A DNA stretch of 64,000 nt from Stichopus chloronotus (lineage: Eukaryota; Echinodermata; Holothuroidea; Aspidochirotida; Stichopodidae): positions 5,580,001 through 5,644,000 of the forward strand of contig CM037835.1 in assembly GCA_021234535.1 (NCBI GenBank), read 5' to 3'. Below are positions 38,491 to 52,200 of the stretch, in pieces. The first letter of the stretch is position 1, and each line of letters begins with the position of its first letter. Below the pieces are notes generated by a model that worked only from the letters and a program-made list of their open reading frames with translations, did no database searches and was not told where the DNA came from. The position numbers and the translations under genes were made by a program.

Positions 38491-39259
38491 GAACATGGAA
38501 CCATTGGTCTCGTATTTTGCAAGTGCTATTACATTATGAATTTTAGAATGTTTTTCAGAAATTGGGGGGGGGGGGGGGGAGGGGGAAGGAACACCTAGTG
38601 CTGAACACATCTCCAGAACCACATGCTTTTTAATCTGGAAGATCTCTCAATATTCCGATGATACGTTTCATGACATTTCCAATTGTACCCTAAATGCAAC
38701 ACCCTTTGTATAGGCCCTAACAATATTTAGAATCATTGAAGATACGACGAAAATTGTCCATTGATTTTTTTTTTAGATTGTTTAGATTCTTTTAATTGAA
38801 TGATTTGGTGGACTGCGCCAACCATTATCGGCACAGGTCGTTTAGGCAATGCAGTCAGTAATACGAAAATCCATGTCTGGAGTTGTCCTATGTGTATATA
38901 TAAAACTTACTCGACTGGGAGTAAAGCTTTTAACATCCACTTTATATTTTTATGGCTTCTGTAACGACTCATTTTCCCTCCGATTTCTCGGTTTCATAAA
39001 AAAACATTCTACATAGTACCAGCTTTATTAATAAACAAGTCACCGTTTATGAAAGTTGTGTAACTCTCCTAAAAGTGCAAAAAAATAATTATTTTGTTAA
39101 AAAAAAAAATCATAATGAAATCTATTTTATTTTTTCTTAGTTTTCTTGATCAAGCAGAATCCAGTGTACATGCAGACGTAAAAAAAGCCCCGCAATAAAA
39201 CGAGTGTATGTTGCAAGTCAGCTATGAAAGCATCTTTAGGGACTCTTTCAAATCCGTCC

Positions 39260-39265
39260 TTTATT
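39260..39265 (-). promoter_or_regulatory. AATAAA polyadenylation-type hexamer downstream of the antisense frame
   Basis: TTTATT on the plus strand is AATAAA on the minus strand, about 80 bp after the TGA of the antisense frame at 39346-39531. Such hexamers are common by chance in AT-rich DNA, so it only supports the neighbouring candidate. Confidence 0.2.
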
Positions 39266-39345
39266 ACGATTCTCTCCATTACGAGGTACTAAAATCGGAG
39301 AAGATGATCCAACCGTCAGATTTGTAATTAATAAGTACATCTGAA

Positions 39346-39531
39346 TCAATTACGTCTCTGATTCTCCGAGTCTTCATCTGCGATATCAAACAGACCCTCC
39401 AGCAGACGACGCTCTCGGCATTGTACTTCATTTATGTCTTTTTCAGTTGGCAGTCGGCCGCCGTTGTTTTTCCGCCCTGGTTTAGCTTTCTTATTAATAG
39501 AAGCAGTTGTCGAATTCTTTGAACCGATCGG
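39346..39531 (-). CDS. Candidate antisense coding fragment or 3'-terminal exon (unrecognised)
   Basis: On the minus strand a 61-codon open frame without ATG ends in TGA at 39346-39348. It is strongly charged and protein-like in composition: KKAKPGRKNNGGRLPTEKD in the first half, then CRERRLLEGLFDIADED before the stop. An AATAAA signal lies about 80 bp downstream on the same strand (39260-39265), as in a terminal exon. An AG precedes the frame directly (minus strand ..aattag), but the pyrimidine tract is poor. It sits antisense in the receptor intron 37891-41698. I do not recognise the family. It could be the last exon of a nested gene, a retrocopy fragment or chance. Confidence 0.25.
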   Translation of the reverse strand, partial: PIGSKNSTTASINKKAKPGRKNNGGRLPTEKDINEVQCRERRLLEGLFDIADEDSENQRRN

Positions 39532-41698
39532 CTAATTACTCTTGATATCACTTGCCATGCACGCAGATTTTTTTTTTTGTCTTAATAAATTGTTATAGAA
39601 ATAAAATTCCACGGCAGTTAAGAAGCAAACTAACGAGATATATAAAGTTCATTAGAGGAAACTGCTTTGTGAGAGTCGTCTAAATATGGTCAATGTATGG
39701 TCATACCGTAAGGAAAAAAAGAACTAAATCGATGGAAGAAGCTATATTTGAAAGAAAATTTTGCGTTGCTCCGGGGGAAGCTAGTAACGGTCAAGTACTT
39801 ATTTTCCTTTTTTATCTTTTTTCCCTCTTTTACAGTTCAGTTCAGTTTGATTTTGGTATGAACGATGGTTATGGTAATATTTTAGAATATCTGCAAATTT
39901 GGACGATAAAATCGAGGATGTCTTCATTTCTTCACTAAGTTTGATCTAACAGTCACAGTGATGGTCCATCCAAGATCAAAACTATTTTGAAGTTATAATT
40001 CGAATCTCGATTTCGGTCCTTATTAAAAAATCCCATTTTAGCCTATCTAGCAGCTACATTGGTATGCCTCAGTAAGATCATTTATATTTCTCTATTTCAT
40101 CACCTGAATCGCGTATAAAAATCTGCACATGACGCCTCTTTTATGATTTTTATTTTCTAATCACGAGAGTAAAATAAATGAGAATAAATGAATGGAAAGA
40201 ATTTCGCAAGTCAGTCGGCCTCCTTCGAAGGAATAAAGAAGAAAGTTAAAACGGATGTAAGAGAACGATTGGGATATGTAAGAAGTAAAGAGTGTAGGCC
40301 TCATTGAACAGTAAATTACTCTGCTTGCTGTTATTAAATTCATCGTCTATAGATTACAATCTGCCGTTGCGTTGTTTTCCAGTAATCTTAAACACGTGTC
40401 GCGTATAAGAATAGTTTCCTTCCTATAAATATATATGCAGTCTGTATTATGGAAGCTGTGAAAATGGCATCGGTGTCACATATGTTACGTTTACAATTCT
40501 CTGATGTGATAAGATAAAGAAGAGAGTGAGATACATTTTGCTTAAATATTCATCAGACAGAACAACTAGTTGCCTTAATTTTTAACTGCGAAGAGAATGT
40601 GTGAATTAATGAATGATGGATGAACCAACGAACGAAGCGACGGACAGACAGAATAGAACAGGTTTGCCAAAATGCTACGGTTTATCTGCAGTTCCTTCAA
40701 ACATTGCTTGAACTCTAACACATGCGCTTGAAGACCAGAAATTCTCAGACAAGTTAGATATCTTGTCAAGTGCATACGATGACAAGCAATGAGTGATGTA
40801 ATTAATTGTAATATATATAAATGCTCTTAAATAATTTCAGTGTATAAGTAAGCAATTGTCCTAATGGTGTATACAATTTCCCTTTAATAGTATACTGTCA
40901 TTATTTATCAGTCATGAAAATGAATATGGATCGTATTTCTATCTGTTTTATTGCTCATCAACGCATTTTTTCCTCAAAATATGATAGATCCACCGATTAC
41001 TGCATCATCTGATATAATGAACAAAATGAGCGTTGCAATTAACATCTCGATGATCTTCTAAAACGCTGAAAGATGAAAACTAACTTGAAGCGACGTTATG
41101 CAAAATCATAAAGTCATCTATAGAAGGGATTATTTATCAAAATCAAAATCGCATGTGTATGGACGCATCGAATATTGGTATTTCGGTATTTCTTTTGTCA
41201 GACACAATGTTGACAGAACCACCACAAAACATGCATGGGTGTAGAGTGATTTTATTGGTTGTTGCTCCTCCCCCCTCCCCCTTCACTCAAAGATACATTT
41301 ATGTCACTCGACATCGGACGTAACAAGACGATTACTTGCAGAGCGATAACCATTGTATCCATACGAAGAACAGACGATGCGTATGAAATTTTCTTTGCCT
41401 ATAAGGGTTGGGGATAAACTACCAGACTACGGTGGACTTCTACTTGGCCCTGCACCACCCCATCCTTCCTCGCCTTCTCGTAAAGGCCACTTGATATAAA
41501 CATTTATGTACAATATGACCTCCTTCAGTGTTAACAAGGCCGACGCGTGATGTTACTATAGATTGGGTAATGTGTGCGTAGATATTTGTTAATTATCTTT
41601 TTTTTTCTTTGAGAATTTTTTTCTGTTGTTGACAAATGTATATTCAAATGGACTGTTGAACAAACGATAATTTTGTCTGTTTTTTCTCCCACCAACAG

Positions 41699-41816
41699 AA
41701 AATATTCATATGAAAAAGAACTTGCAAATACATCATGGAAAGTCAAGTGGAATGATATTACTTTTAACTCCAAGGTTACAAGACGGTTCGGAGGCAGTCG
41801 AATGAGTTTGGTCTCG
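41699..41816 (+). CDS. NPR1-like: Receptor guanylate cyclase exon: cytoplasmic juxtamembrane region, W-K-V-K-W-N-D-I and GSRMS phospho-segment
   Basis: The acceptor is caacag and the donor gtaagg. One base completes the arginine codon and 39 codons follow, ending in phase 0. YEKELANTSWKVKWNDI (exon residues 4-20) matches the NPR motif EKELxxxxWxVxWxD just inside the membrane. GGSRMSLVS at the end aligns with GSRLTLS of NPR1, where several Ser/Thr residues must be phosphorylated for the hormone to activate the cyclase. The first two of those positions are kept as S and S; the third appears replaced or shifted. This is the regulatory segment whose dephosphorylation desensitises vertebrate and sea urchin sperm receptors. 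Confidence 0.93.
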
Positions 41817-42530
41817 GTAAGGTATAGTGTGTAATGCTGTTGCGTGTACGAAATGATCGATTTCAACTGAAACGTCCTGAATGCCATATTTTCTAAGATT
41901 TTTTGTTTTTTACCTTATATCTACACAAACCTAAAGATGATAATCACTTAGGACACATTTGTTTACTTGTCTAGTGAAGTATAATGGTTTCCGTTTATTT
42001 TGTTGTAAGGAGAAACTTTGTCCGTATAGTGTCCATGCAATCAACTGGGTGGTGACCATCCACTGAAGATGTAAGCGTTTCTTTCCTTGTTGTTACCATA
42101 GAGCGTTCATTCTAATATTCGACGTCAACAGTGCTAACATTGATTCTTTGTGGTTTTACACGTAGGGATATATATTTGTGTGCAGGTACACGATGGGTAG
42201 GCCTATATGAAATCAAAGGATATAATTTGACGTACTTTATTGGTATGTTACTATGTACCGGAACTTCGCAAATTCAATACATTTTTATTACTATGTCCAA
42301 GGTAATGACAGTTCAGTGTCCGTGGGCTTATGTAATATTGTTAAGGGATGAACTGAGAATAGACAGTGTGATTAGAGGGTTCAATTACTTGACGTAGGTG
42401 GTGCTGTTGGGGATGATGCTGGGATGATCTGGATGGTTGGTCGGATAGGTTGATTTGTTGAGGATGCTGCGGTATATCACTTAATATAAATAATGATCTA
42501 ATGAAGATATATAATCCTGGTTCTCCTCAG

Positions 42531-42548
42531 GTTCAGACATCGCCTACG
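42531..42548 (+). CDS. NPR1-like: Candidate 18-nt in-frame micro-exon (V-Q-T-S-P-T)
   Basis: Eighteen bases lie between a good acceptor (ggttctcctcag) and a consensus donor (gtgagt), 714 bp after the previous exon. The length is a multiple of three, and both neighbouring exons meet at phase 0, so it could be included or skipped without changing frame. It would add V-Q-T-S-P-T to the phosphorylation-controlled juxtamembrane segment, including a proline-directed S-P site. NPR1 has about 14 residues between the GSRLTLS motif and the QFQVF strand, so extra residues here are tolerated. The splice sites are seen; use of the exon is inference. Confidence 0.4.
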
Positions 42549-45500
42549 GTGAGTTTAATGATTGAATATAGTGTATCATCAGTCTTGCCTGCTTCTCACG
42601 CCCAACCCTTCACAATACTAATACCTAATTTTATGATACCCTCAATATGTGAGTGCATTTTGATTTAGAGACCAAAATTACCCTTAATTAAAATGATACT
42701 ACGTCATGCGTTGAAGAGTTCGTACATGTCAGCATGGCACGTGATACCTCGTAATTAGTGCCACATAAGAACCGTGTAGTGCCTTTAAGCAATCAGCTTT
42801 ATTTCCTAAAGCTTCGGTGATTGGACCAATCGATCATTTTCTCTAGGGATGTGTTCCCTTTTCGCACCCTATTCATTGGTGAAAATCGTACCCGTTTGTG
42901 ATATTTTTTTCTGTCTCTAAAAAAGTTTCTATTTCTTCCCCTTTTGTAACTTAATGTAGTACAGCCTATTCGATGTGGCATTTAAGTGCGCCGTATTTAA
43001 GTACGCCGTACGGAATCTCACAGCGAAGGATTCTTTCAGTAACAGTTAACGTCTTCAGTGACGTCATCATGTTATTGGACATGACGAAAAAGTGGCAATT
43101 GAAAGGGAACATGTGTTTGTTGTCATAATTTGTTTTTGTCGAGCTTTCCGGGCATAGAACTGCTTCTGGGAGCATGCCGGGCTTATTCTTAACCTTTTTA
43201 AAAGTAAATCAAGACATCTGACTATACTAACAGAATTATTCAGTTATGTGTGCTTATGATTCAGTAAAATATGAGAGAGTGTAAACTGTCAGTATTGGAG
43301 TTGTTTTGCGGATTGTAACACCATAAAGAAGCAGCAACTTCAAAAGTTCGACAAAGTAGGCTATCAGGTTGAACACTGTATGTGCGAAAACAGACCGCGA
43401 ATATCTCTGTTGGACTGAGGGTCATCATATTTTGAAGAGAAAAAAAAAGGCTTTATAGATGTAGAACGTTTAAGCTGCTTAAAACAAAATGGTAGCAGGT
43501 CTTTATCATTTGCTTGTGAAAGAGGATGAGGTAGGTGCCTGTAGGAAGATTTTTCATTCAAGCAGTCGAATTTCTGGAAAAATATCAAGTATAAGGTCAC
43601 AAAAAACACCCTTTGAATTTAAAGCTTTCTTGAACTTTGGTGACAGTCTATGAATTTAACTTAAATACTGCTTCTGTTTCGATGATGTTTGGTCAAATTT
43701 CCACATTTACAGCAATTTCAGTCGATATATCAGTCGTTATATTTGAAATATTACACGTATAAGTGAGTAATAGCAAATTTTGTGAAGATGTTTCTCTTAA
43801 CAACCTGTTATCCTTAAATTAGTTACGTAATAAGGTCTGCATCGTGCTTTCATTTGCCCAACCAATTTTAATCATGTCGTGAATATAGATCTTGACCATG
43901 AGCTTCCATATTTGGTCCTAAAATCTACCAACGTATGCAAACAAGCAGAAAGATTTAAAGTAGGCCACATTGCACAAGTGTAGTATATTGCACTTGAACC
44001 CAAAAAATGGTTTCAGTAATTCCCTCGTGACTTATACGGATACTGTACGGTAAAAGAAACATCATTATCAGTTATGACATACATTTTAGACACCTTTCGC
44101 TCTGTCTTTCTCTAAGTCGGGTAGAAGGATATGTCCTTAGCAGACTAGGGGTAAAAATAAAATGACCTGTAAGTGACAAACTCTGTCAGAAAGTGCCTCA
44201 GTAAAAAAAAAAAAAACTTAAAACGTTAGTGTTTTTACTTGTCTTACGTTGATGTCCCATAAATAGTGTTAATGAGTATGTGTTTCATGCCTGTCGTTAG
44301 TTTTGCTGAAGGAATGTTATTGGTTGAATGTCATCAATGTTTACCTGCAGAGTTACGGTCGAAACTGGGGCACTTTCCCATAAACTGTGTCCTAGACTGA
44401 TCATTTTCTGAACCATAGACCAGATTTGGAAGAAGAAGCAAAAAGTTATGTAAGATGTATGTCACAGCTAAACCTATCCTCCTTCATAAAAATGTTCGAG
44501 TTTCACATCCTAGTGCATTGTTATTTTCTATATACTTCTTGCACTGGAGCTTTGCACAAAGTGGAAAAGGCGTAGGCTTTATGCTCTGGAAAAGAACTTT
44601 CAGAATCCGTCATCTCGGTGATTTCTTTCAAACTTTTGGAGGACATGAATATTAAATGAGGTGCAAGAAGTCGCTTGCTTTGGTTTTGGGGAAATTGGTA
44701 CTTGCTTTGATGGTTTGGCTGCAGTTTCTTTGAAGGCCAAACAGTGTATATTGTACCAGTTTTAATGACACTTTGTACACGATGCTGTCGTTTCTGTCAC
44801 ATGGTACAGTATACCGCATGACCTGACAAGAAGCGTAGCAAGACCCAACCTCGCCCAATAGAGGACGGTAAGCCGTATGAGGTCCATACGTACTACGTTT
44901 GATTCATCACTTTGCTGTCAGGAGTAGCCACCCTCTTGCAATGGGCTATGTTTAGGATGGGTTAACAGATCTGTTAGCATGTTGATTAAACAGGGAACTA
45001 AGCTGAGATTGATAGTCAGACAACATTAAGTACAGGGGACGTTAATATTCCCCAGTGTTATTGCTTTTAATATTATATCTTGCTATTTCCATAAGTACCA
45101 TGAGTGTAACAGAAAAAAAATATAATCCCAAAAATGATACTGCGACAGGCCTCTCGATATTCTCTTAAAGGAAGGTCATGGTAAGCATAAAATGATGTTA
45201 ATACATTAAAAGGGGCCCCCTGATGACGTCACATATCCTTAGGCATTTCAATGAGTTATGTGGGATATTAATGTAATGTGGAAATGATTTTTCTCACACA
45301 AAAAAGCAAAATGATTGTGCCAGACACATTTCAAGCTTCAGGCAGAACCGTTGCTATGAATTTCTGTAACCAATAGTTTTCTTTCTTATGTAGAAGGAGA
45401 TGGGACCATGATGAATAAGTCAGCTTAAAATGAATGTTTAAATAAATTGAGTGATGGGCACGTGCGAGAACTACAGTTGCTTTTTTTTCTACAAGATCAA

Positions 45501-46252
45501 ACTAACATATCATATGGAATTGAATTTCGTCAACTCTGTGTTAAAGATGCACGTCTGCATGTCTAAATGCTAACATGTGCGTTTGTCTAATTGCCACAAG
45601 GTGAACGTTTTCGTATTACTCCGCTCTCTCGATTGTTAGAGCAACCACTGGCGACGCCACGGGGAGAGATGGGGGACTAGACCTTTTCAGAGGGGTTTTT
45701 TTTATAATTGTCCGAAACTGTATTTAATTTAAGCCTTAGATTTCTGTAGGCCGTGGAGTGAGGTCCTCAAAAAAAACCAAAATTATATTTTCCTTGCAAA
45801 AGGACAAGCAACTTGTCTAGCGCTTCGCCTGCTGTGTCGCTTCCAGCTAAAGGGAAATCGATTTCTCGACAAAAACACACTAAAAATACTTTTTCGTGCT
45901 TTAGCGCTGTGTAACATATGCCTATGTTGCACTTAACGGGTAAAGTGCTATTTTAAATATGTATATACAAACCCCGACGAAAATGACACACAGGTATCCT
46001 CCTAATTAAGACACCAACTTTTCGACGTTCCACCACGTGTCCGCTCACCCCCACCCCTTCCAACCTCTTCAACCCCTTCGGTTCCACCGATCCTATCTGC
46101 GCCTCCTTAAGTGCAACGTAGCCTCTTTGCCCTTTGCGCCAAACAAGTTTTACGCCATCCGCATCAAACGTTCTCTGTCCGGCGATATGCCATGGTTTGT
46201 GCACGGGACGCAAGATCTTGATATAGCTACTGCACAGAGATATGTCACACCA

Positions 46253-46279
46253 GAGCTGCCACTCTAAGAGTGGCAGCTC
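46253..46279. repeat. Perfect 12-bp inverted repeat with 3-nt loop
   Basis: GAGCTGCCACTC, then TAA, then its exact reverse complement GAGTGGCAGCTC. Four more pairs (ACCA/TGGT) can form after a 2-nt bulge. It closes a GC-richer patch (46020-46279) that is open on both strands. No T run follows, and bacterial-style termination does not apply here. Confidence 0.85.
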
Positions 46280-49200
46280 CCTGGTCACACAGACAGCGTA
46301 CACGTCTCATGTCATCTCTCTGGACGTTTTTCGTAGTGTTGTAAGTGTATGAGTGAGTCGATGTTTGATTGAAACAGACACCACATTATATGTTGAAGTT
46401 TACATACCAGGCCAAAGCCACTGAGTTATACGATATGACCATTGTTGTATGGAAGTCATTCGAATTACGCATCTTGTCTTCATTCACCATACAGTTGATT
46501 CGTGTTTATGTTTCACGTGGAATGTGAATGTGGTGATAAACTATCCATCACACCTCCACATTACCCCTAACCAACCAACCAACCATCCATCCCCCACCCA
46601 TCCTGTCTCCCCTACCTATCATCACATATATACGCTCAACTCATCAACGTCACATCGCCGTTTTTGCGCGGCAACCCATCCCTTAGGTATGTCCAACGTT
46701 ATTAACATGTTCAGTAGTCGTATAGCCTTCATACTTGTCAACTGGAATTTGTTATTCGTGCGCCTCATATCGTTTGGTCCCCAGTTTGTAGCTTAAATCC
46801 GTCATTTTGTCTCCCGTTACATTGCTTTTGTCTCTGTCGTTATTTTTCTCTTGATGTGTTCTACGTGATAGTGCTGCGTCTTCATGTCTTCAACTGCGTC
46901 TTCAACTGCGTGAAAATTGTTTACCCTTCCTCGCGATATTTCAAGATGAACACCCCCCTTAACAATACTACTCCATCCGTTGCAGTCCTTGTGAATATGG
47001 CTTATGATGAGTCAAAAGTAAAGATAAACTACGTCACGCCTCTTTCTTCCCAGTGCATGACATTATCATTCATACGATTCTAGATTTTGCAATAAAATGT
47101 AAATCATCTTAATCCCCGGGTTCCTCTTTCCCCTCGAATTCAGTGTACAAATAAATAGCGGTTACTGAGTACCATGCACTCAGTGTGTGTCACAGTTTTA
47201 ACGTGTGTTTGTGTGCAATGTAACAATACCTTCGAACTCACGCACATCGTCTGCCAGTAGGCCTATATACATGTATGTTTGTACCTTCTTATGTAGATGG
47301 CAACAGTTGTTTGCGAAGTATTTCCTCAACGTGGCTCATAAAGTTTTTTTTTCGTGAAATTCAGTACTTTTTTTTCTAAACCTGTCAAGTTTCCTTCACG
47401 TACTAATGACAAACGGTCAAACTAAGAGGATCCCAATATTTCTCATACAATGGAACATTAATGAGTGAGTAATAAATGATTTAATTTGGCTTTGAAAAAT
47501 AACCAGACACTTTTCACATCAGTACTTGTGAACATGCACATAACCAGTACAAGTAATGATCAAAAATTCAGATATGTTGACAATTGTTAATATTGGATGT
47601 GAAACGTGACAAATTATGCTAGTTAAGAGTATAGTCTTGTGTTTATACACTTCAAAATCACCCAAAATTACTGGTATCAACTCAATGACCCCCTCGTCGA
47701 TACCCTCTATACCGGGTCGTGCTGTTTCCTTTTGGGTATATATGGTGACATATCTGGTGAAAACTCGCATTGTAAGACGTGAATAAATGTCAATGGCAGA
47801 AAAACAAATAAACTTGACCTCAAGTTGCTATTACCGCGTTCCACGAATCCTCCTATACTATACGGATTGTTTACATTAGGTGTCGTGCGTTCAATATTGC
47901 TCTGTGTAGTTCAGTATTTGTCACCACAAACTGATATTTGTACCTTTCTACGATGTATACATTCTTCAGTGTAACATGAATGACCTAATACCTTGTACCT
48001 TATGATTGTGTTCCACCAACACCCTTTCACCTCCTTCCAAATTCGGGATGTTGATTTCAATGTCGCAGGTACAAAATTATTTCATTTAAAAAGATTGAAC
48101 CGTTGCTGTCAAATCTTCCAAACCTACGTAAGTCTAAAAACTTGTCAGACTTTCAGCTGGCGAGTGAGATAACTAATAAAGTTATGTAAAGTGAATTTAA
48201 CTTAAGTTCTTATCCTCAATAGTAGAGGAAATAAGTATGCTTTTTATTTTCCACTATTACCCTTGCACTTTAGTAAAAAAATATTTTAGGTGAAGTACAT
48301 AGTTGTTCCCCAAGCGTAATTAAGTTTAAACTTTACTGTATCCTTGTGCAGAAGTGATTCTAGGATATATCTGGTAATCTATAGTAGCTGACGGGGCCTG
48401 CAACGGGAAACATATGTCGACCCTCGCAACATTCCTCTACACTTACTGCAAGTTGTCACTATTTTTTTTTTTGTCCATGTCATTCTTCCAACTTCTTCAT
48501 CAAAAAAGGCTAGTCTTCTACAAAGAGAGAGAAGAAAAGATGTTACTCATTGTCTGTTCTTTGATCCGCAACTCACTTTCACCCCCCCCCCCCCCCGCGA
48601 GCAGAGCCGCCTTTCACGCTAATCATTTGCGAGTTTTCCCACTTTGTGACAGCTTTTTATCGACTGGTAGTTCCTCGTAGTTGACTGCTAACCTCGAAAA
48701 TCATGGCCTGATCTCCTCTCTACGGTAAAATATGAAAAGAGCCTCCTCTCTGGGCGGCTATTTCTAGCCATCAATTAAATTACCATTCACCGTCCCTTGC
48801 TGCATTGATGGGAACGAAACGCAACCAAATATGATTTTCATGTAATTAAATTACACTTTCACTCTGAGTAAACACTCGGCGCCGTTTTTCTACGGTTCTT
48901 TCTATTATTTTCTTTTCTCATTTCATTTCACAGTTTCCATATTGTAACAATTTCTTCTTTTTTGTGGACGTCGCATTCTTTGCCATTTTTTTTAATAGAA
49001 CCTATCTATTTTAGATCACCAAAGAAAGAAAAAAATGGAAAATTGATAACACGGTTTTCAGCAACATCAGATCAGTTGCCACAATATAGGGTTAGTTTTT
49101 GACCGAGCATGAAACATGAAAAATGACCGTTTTCGCTACACGTTGTAAACAGACATGATCCCTCTGTTTCATTCCCCCTCCCCCTCCTCCTCACACACTG

Positions 49201-52200
49201 GTATCTTATCTCATCATGCTCATTTTAAAACCGCACAAAATGCAAATTTGAAAACGTATGCAAAAATATTGATTTTGACGAATTTCAACATTTTGCATCA
49301 AATTTCTTCAGTGTCTTTTTTTCCGCGACATATGTTTTGTCTATTGGACTGAAGTCTTATTTTCGCCGTGAACGATCCAGTCTCCATTAAGTGTTCATTG
49401 TGTTTTCTCCACCAAAGTCGTCCGTATTGGAAGCAATTTGATTTACAGTGATGTTCCAAACTTGAATGCAACAGTATTCACATTTAAACACTCATGTTAT
49501 GACAATTTTATTTCAATTTATTGCAGACCTCTCCCAAGGGTTTCGAAAATCATTAGTAAACACTTTTTTCCTGTTAGTTGACAAAGCGAGATCGTCTTTA
49601 TCGATTAACCGAAACGCGAAGTCATTCCACTAAACCGAACGTAAACGGTTTAATTGTGAATCGAATGAGATCACACAACAACTGATGTCACATGTATGCA
49701 TGGATGCATTTGGGAGGGCCGGATCATGCAGTATTTGAAATTTCATACACAGGCGATGAAATCGGTGAAGGCCACGATGAAACGGTGGGAAGAGGAGGGG
49801 CCGCCAATAAGGAGAACTGAGAGAAAGCCATACCCTTGAGAGATCATTGTACTCTGAAATTTTACAGAGTAACGATTCCCTCATATAGATCGTATGGAGC
49901 ATACAATCCGTTTGTTTTAACCAGTGGTGAAGTGTAGCATATTTCGCTGCTAAAAGAGTCAGGCGCGGATCCAGGAGGGGGAGACCCGTCCCCCCCCCCC
50001 CCTTGCCCTTTTCGATGATAAACGATTTTTTCTCACCAAATGAGCCCATAGATAGGATAAAAATATGCTTCTCATATACTGGAAAATCGCATCTAAGCGC
50101 ATCTAGACTTCAAATTTTCTCAGAGCAGGACCCCCACCCTCGTGTAGACTAGGCTAGAGTCCATCATCGTCAGTTCAAGATCACACAATTTTCCAAACTG
50201 TCACAGATTACACTTTAAAGAGTGAACAGCTCACTCTCATGGATGGAATAGAGTGATGGTCTGTTGGTCCCCCTGCCGAATGTTGAATGTATTCGTTATT
50301 TGAGAATGAATCACGTGCGTCAATTTTCTCTGACCCATGAAATGGATGATGTCACTTCTTTGCCTGTAGTTGAATTAACCTCATCAAAGAATACTCATTC
50401 TGAACTCGAAAAGAGTGAAGTTTATTCCTTGTTGTTTGCAGTTTAAAGATTTGAAAGACATTCACGTCTGGAAGAGTTGTCTAATCAGTTAATAATTATA
50501 TATTTTATCGGCCGGGTTATTACTTCGCATGCATAACTGTTGTTAAACTGGCGATTTTACCGCCGTTTCAAACAGAATTCAATTACTTAAAAATGTTTCT
50601 GCGATTTTCCTAGACCATATTCCGGCGAAACATGAGTAGAAAGCTATGATAAGCGTCGATATCGTGGGATTATAAGAGACAACACACAACTCGCAAATCG
50701 ATGCAATGAACATGACACAACGCACGTGAAAACCATCCAAATGTGAAGTTACTCGAATAACACATGTTAATAAATTCAGTCAACCAACCAACCAAATAGC
50801 TTTTGTGCATTGCGCTCCATTTTCCGTGTGTTTAGTTCGCCATAGTGGCAATACAAAATTAAGAACCGTGATACATTTCAGCTGCTTGATTAAAAAAATG
50901 ATTTCAGTACGACGTCGAAAAGAAAGCTCGTCCAATGATAATCCGAAACTTTGTGGGTGCATTTGCAATATGAAGGTATAGTTTTCCCCTCGAATCCGAA
51001 CGCTTTCAACGGCATTATGAAGTGGTTCTTAACTTTACTGAATGAATGTTTGAACAGCAGGAAGTTTGAATAACCGGTTTCTCCTGAAAGACGAATGTTT
51101 TAGCGACCTGTTAGAGACCTACCCGCCACGTTAGGGATCACCGCAGTGGATCGTCAGATCCATACCCTGCACAGTCCGGATTTCTGTAACTGAATACTCG
51201 TCGTATGAAGCATTTCAAAACTTTTCCTTAGTTCACTTGATAGGAAACCTCGTAAACGAATTTCTGAGGTTAGACATCTTAATCGTATTAGTTGTTTTAT
51301 TGTCGGCCGGCTCTGTGAATGGCTTTAAGATACAAAAAACTGTCGTTTTTTTTGAGAGTCATCAATCCAGGCATTATTTGCGACAACTCGAGACCGTCAA
51401 CTTAGTGGAAATTAGATTTCAATCATCAGAAAGTTTGTAGCAAAGTGTGTAACGAACATTAAAATTACACGAAAAGAAAAACAAAATTCGCTCGGGACTT
51501 CTAACATTTGGACCCTGAAAATACAGAAACATCTTTTGTCAACGTATAAGTAAGAACAATTAGGGCATTCAGTCTCAATTTGAGTGTCAAACTATGGTGT
51601 CAAATTAATTCCCTCCTATAATCGAGCATTCACGTTTCATCGATATTCGTGTTCGTAACGCATTCCCAAGACACAAGTCAAATGTTTTCCCTACCCACCG
51701 ATCAAATTTCGTATTCCCGACTCGGTATATGTCCGCTTGCATCTGTGCCTGTTCAGAAAGTAATACAGGCTGTAGTTTTGTTCATAAAAACTTCATGCGG
51801 AGGTTACGTTGATTCTAGTAGGCTATGTGCTATTTCTCACTGAGTCCACAAATAGTTTATCAAACTCGCCCGTAATTGTCAGTGCCGAGGGTGACTACTT
51901 TGTCATTAATTCGTTTGCATTTCCCTTCCGCAATCGATACGTCGATCGTGTCTGCACATAAAAAAAAATGGAATGAGCCGGAACGCTGCATCATTTGAAG
52001 GGTGGTCTGACATGCTTCATATAAGAAACCTCCGTAGTCGGATAAAGATGGATGTCCACGTACAGCCAAATGGCCGAATCAGTAACAACGGTAACACTAT
52101 CGTTTGGAACACTCAGAGAGGTCCCATTTTCATGGATTTTAGTCTATATATATTTCGATATATACCAAATTTTAGGCCATGGTACATACAACCAAAAATT

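Larger units (their letters stand above)
37891..41698 (+). other. Intron after the transmembrane exon
   Basis: About 3.8 kb. It contains the 230-bp tandem duplication at 38031-38490, a 16-bp G run (38564-38579) and the antisense coding-like frame at 39346-39531. Apart from these, the stretches 38580-39250 and 39540-41698 show nothing recognisable. Confidence 0.6.
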
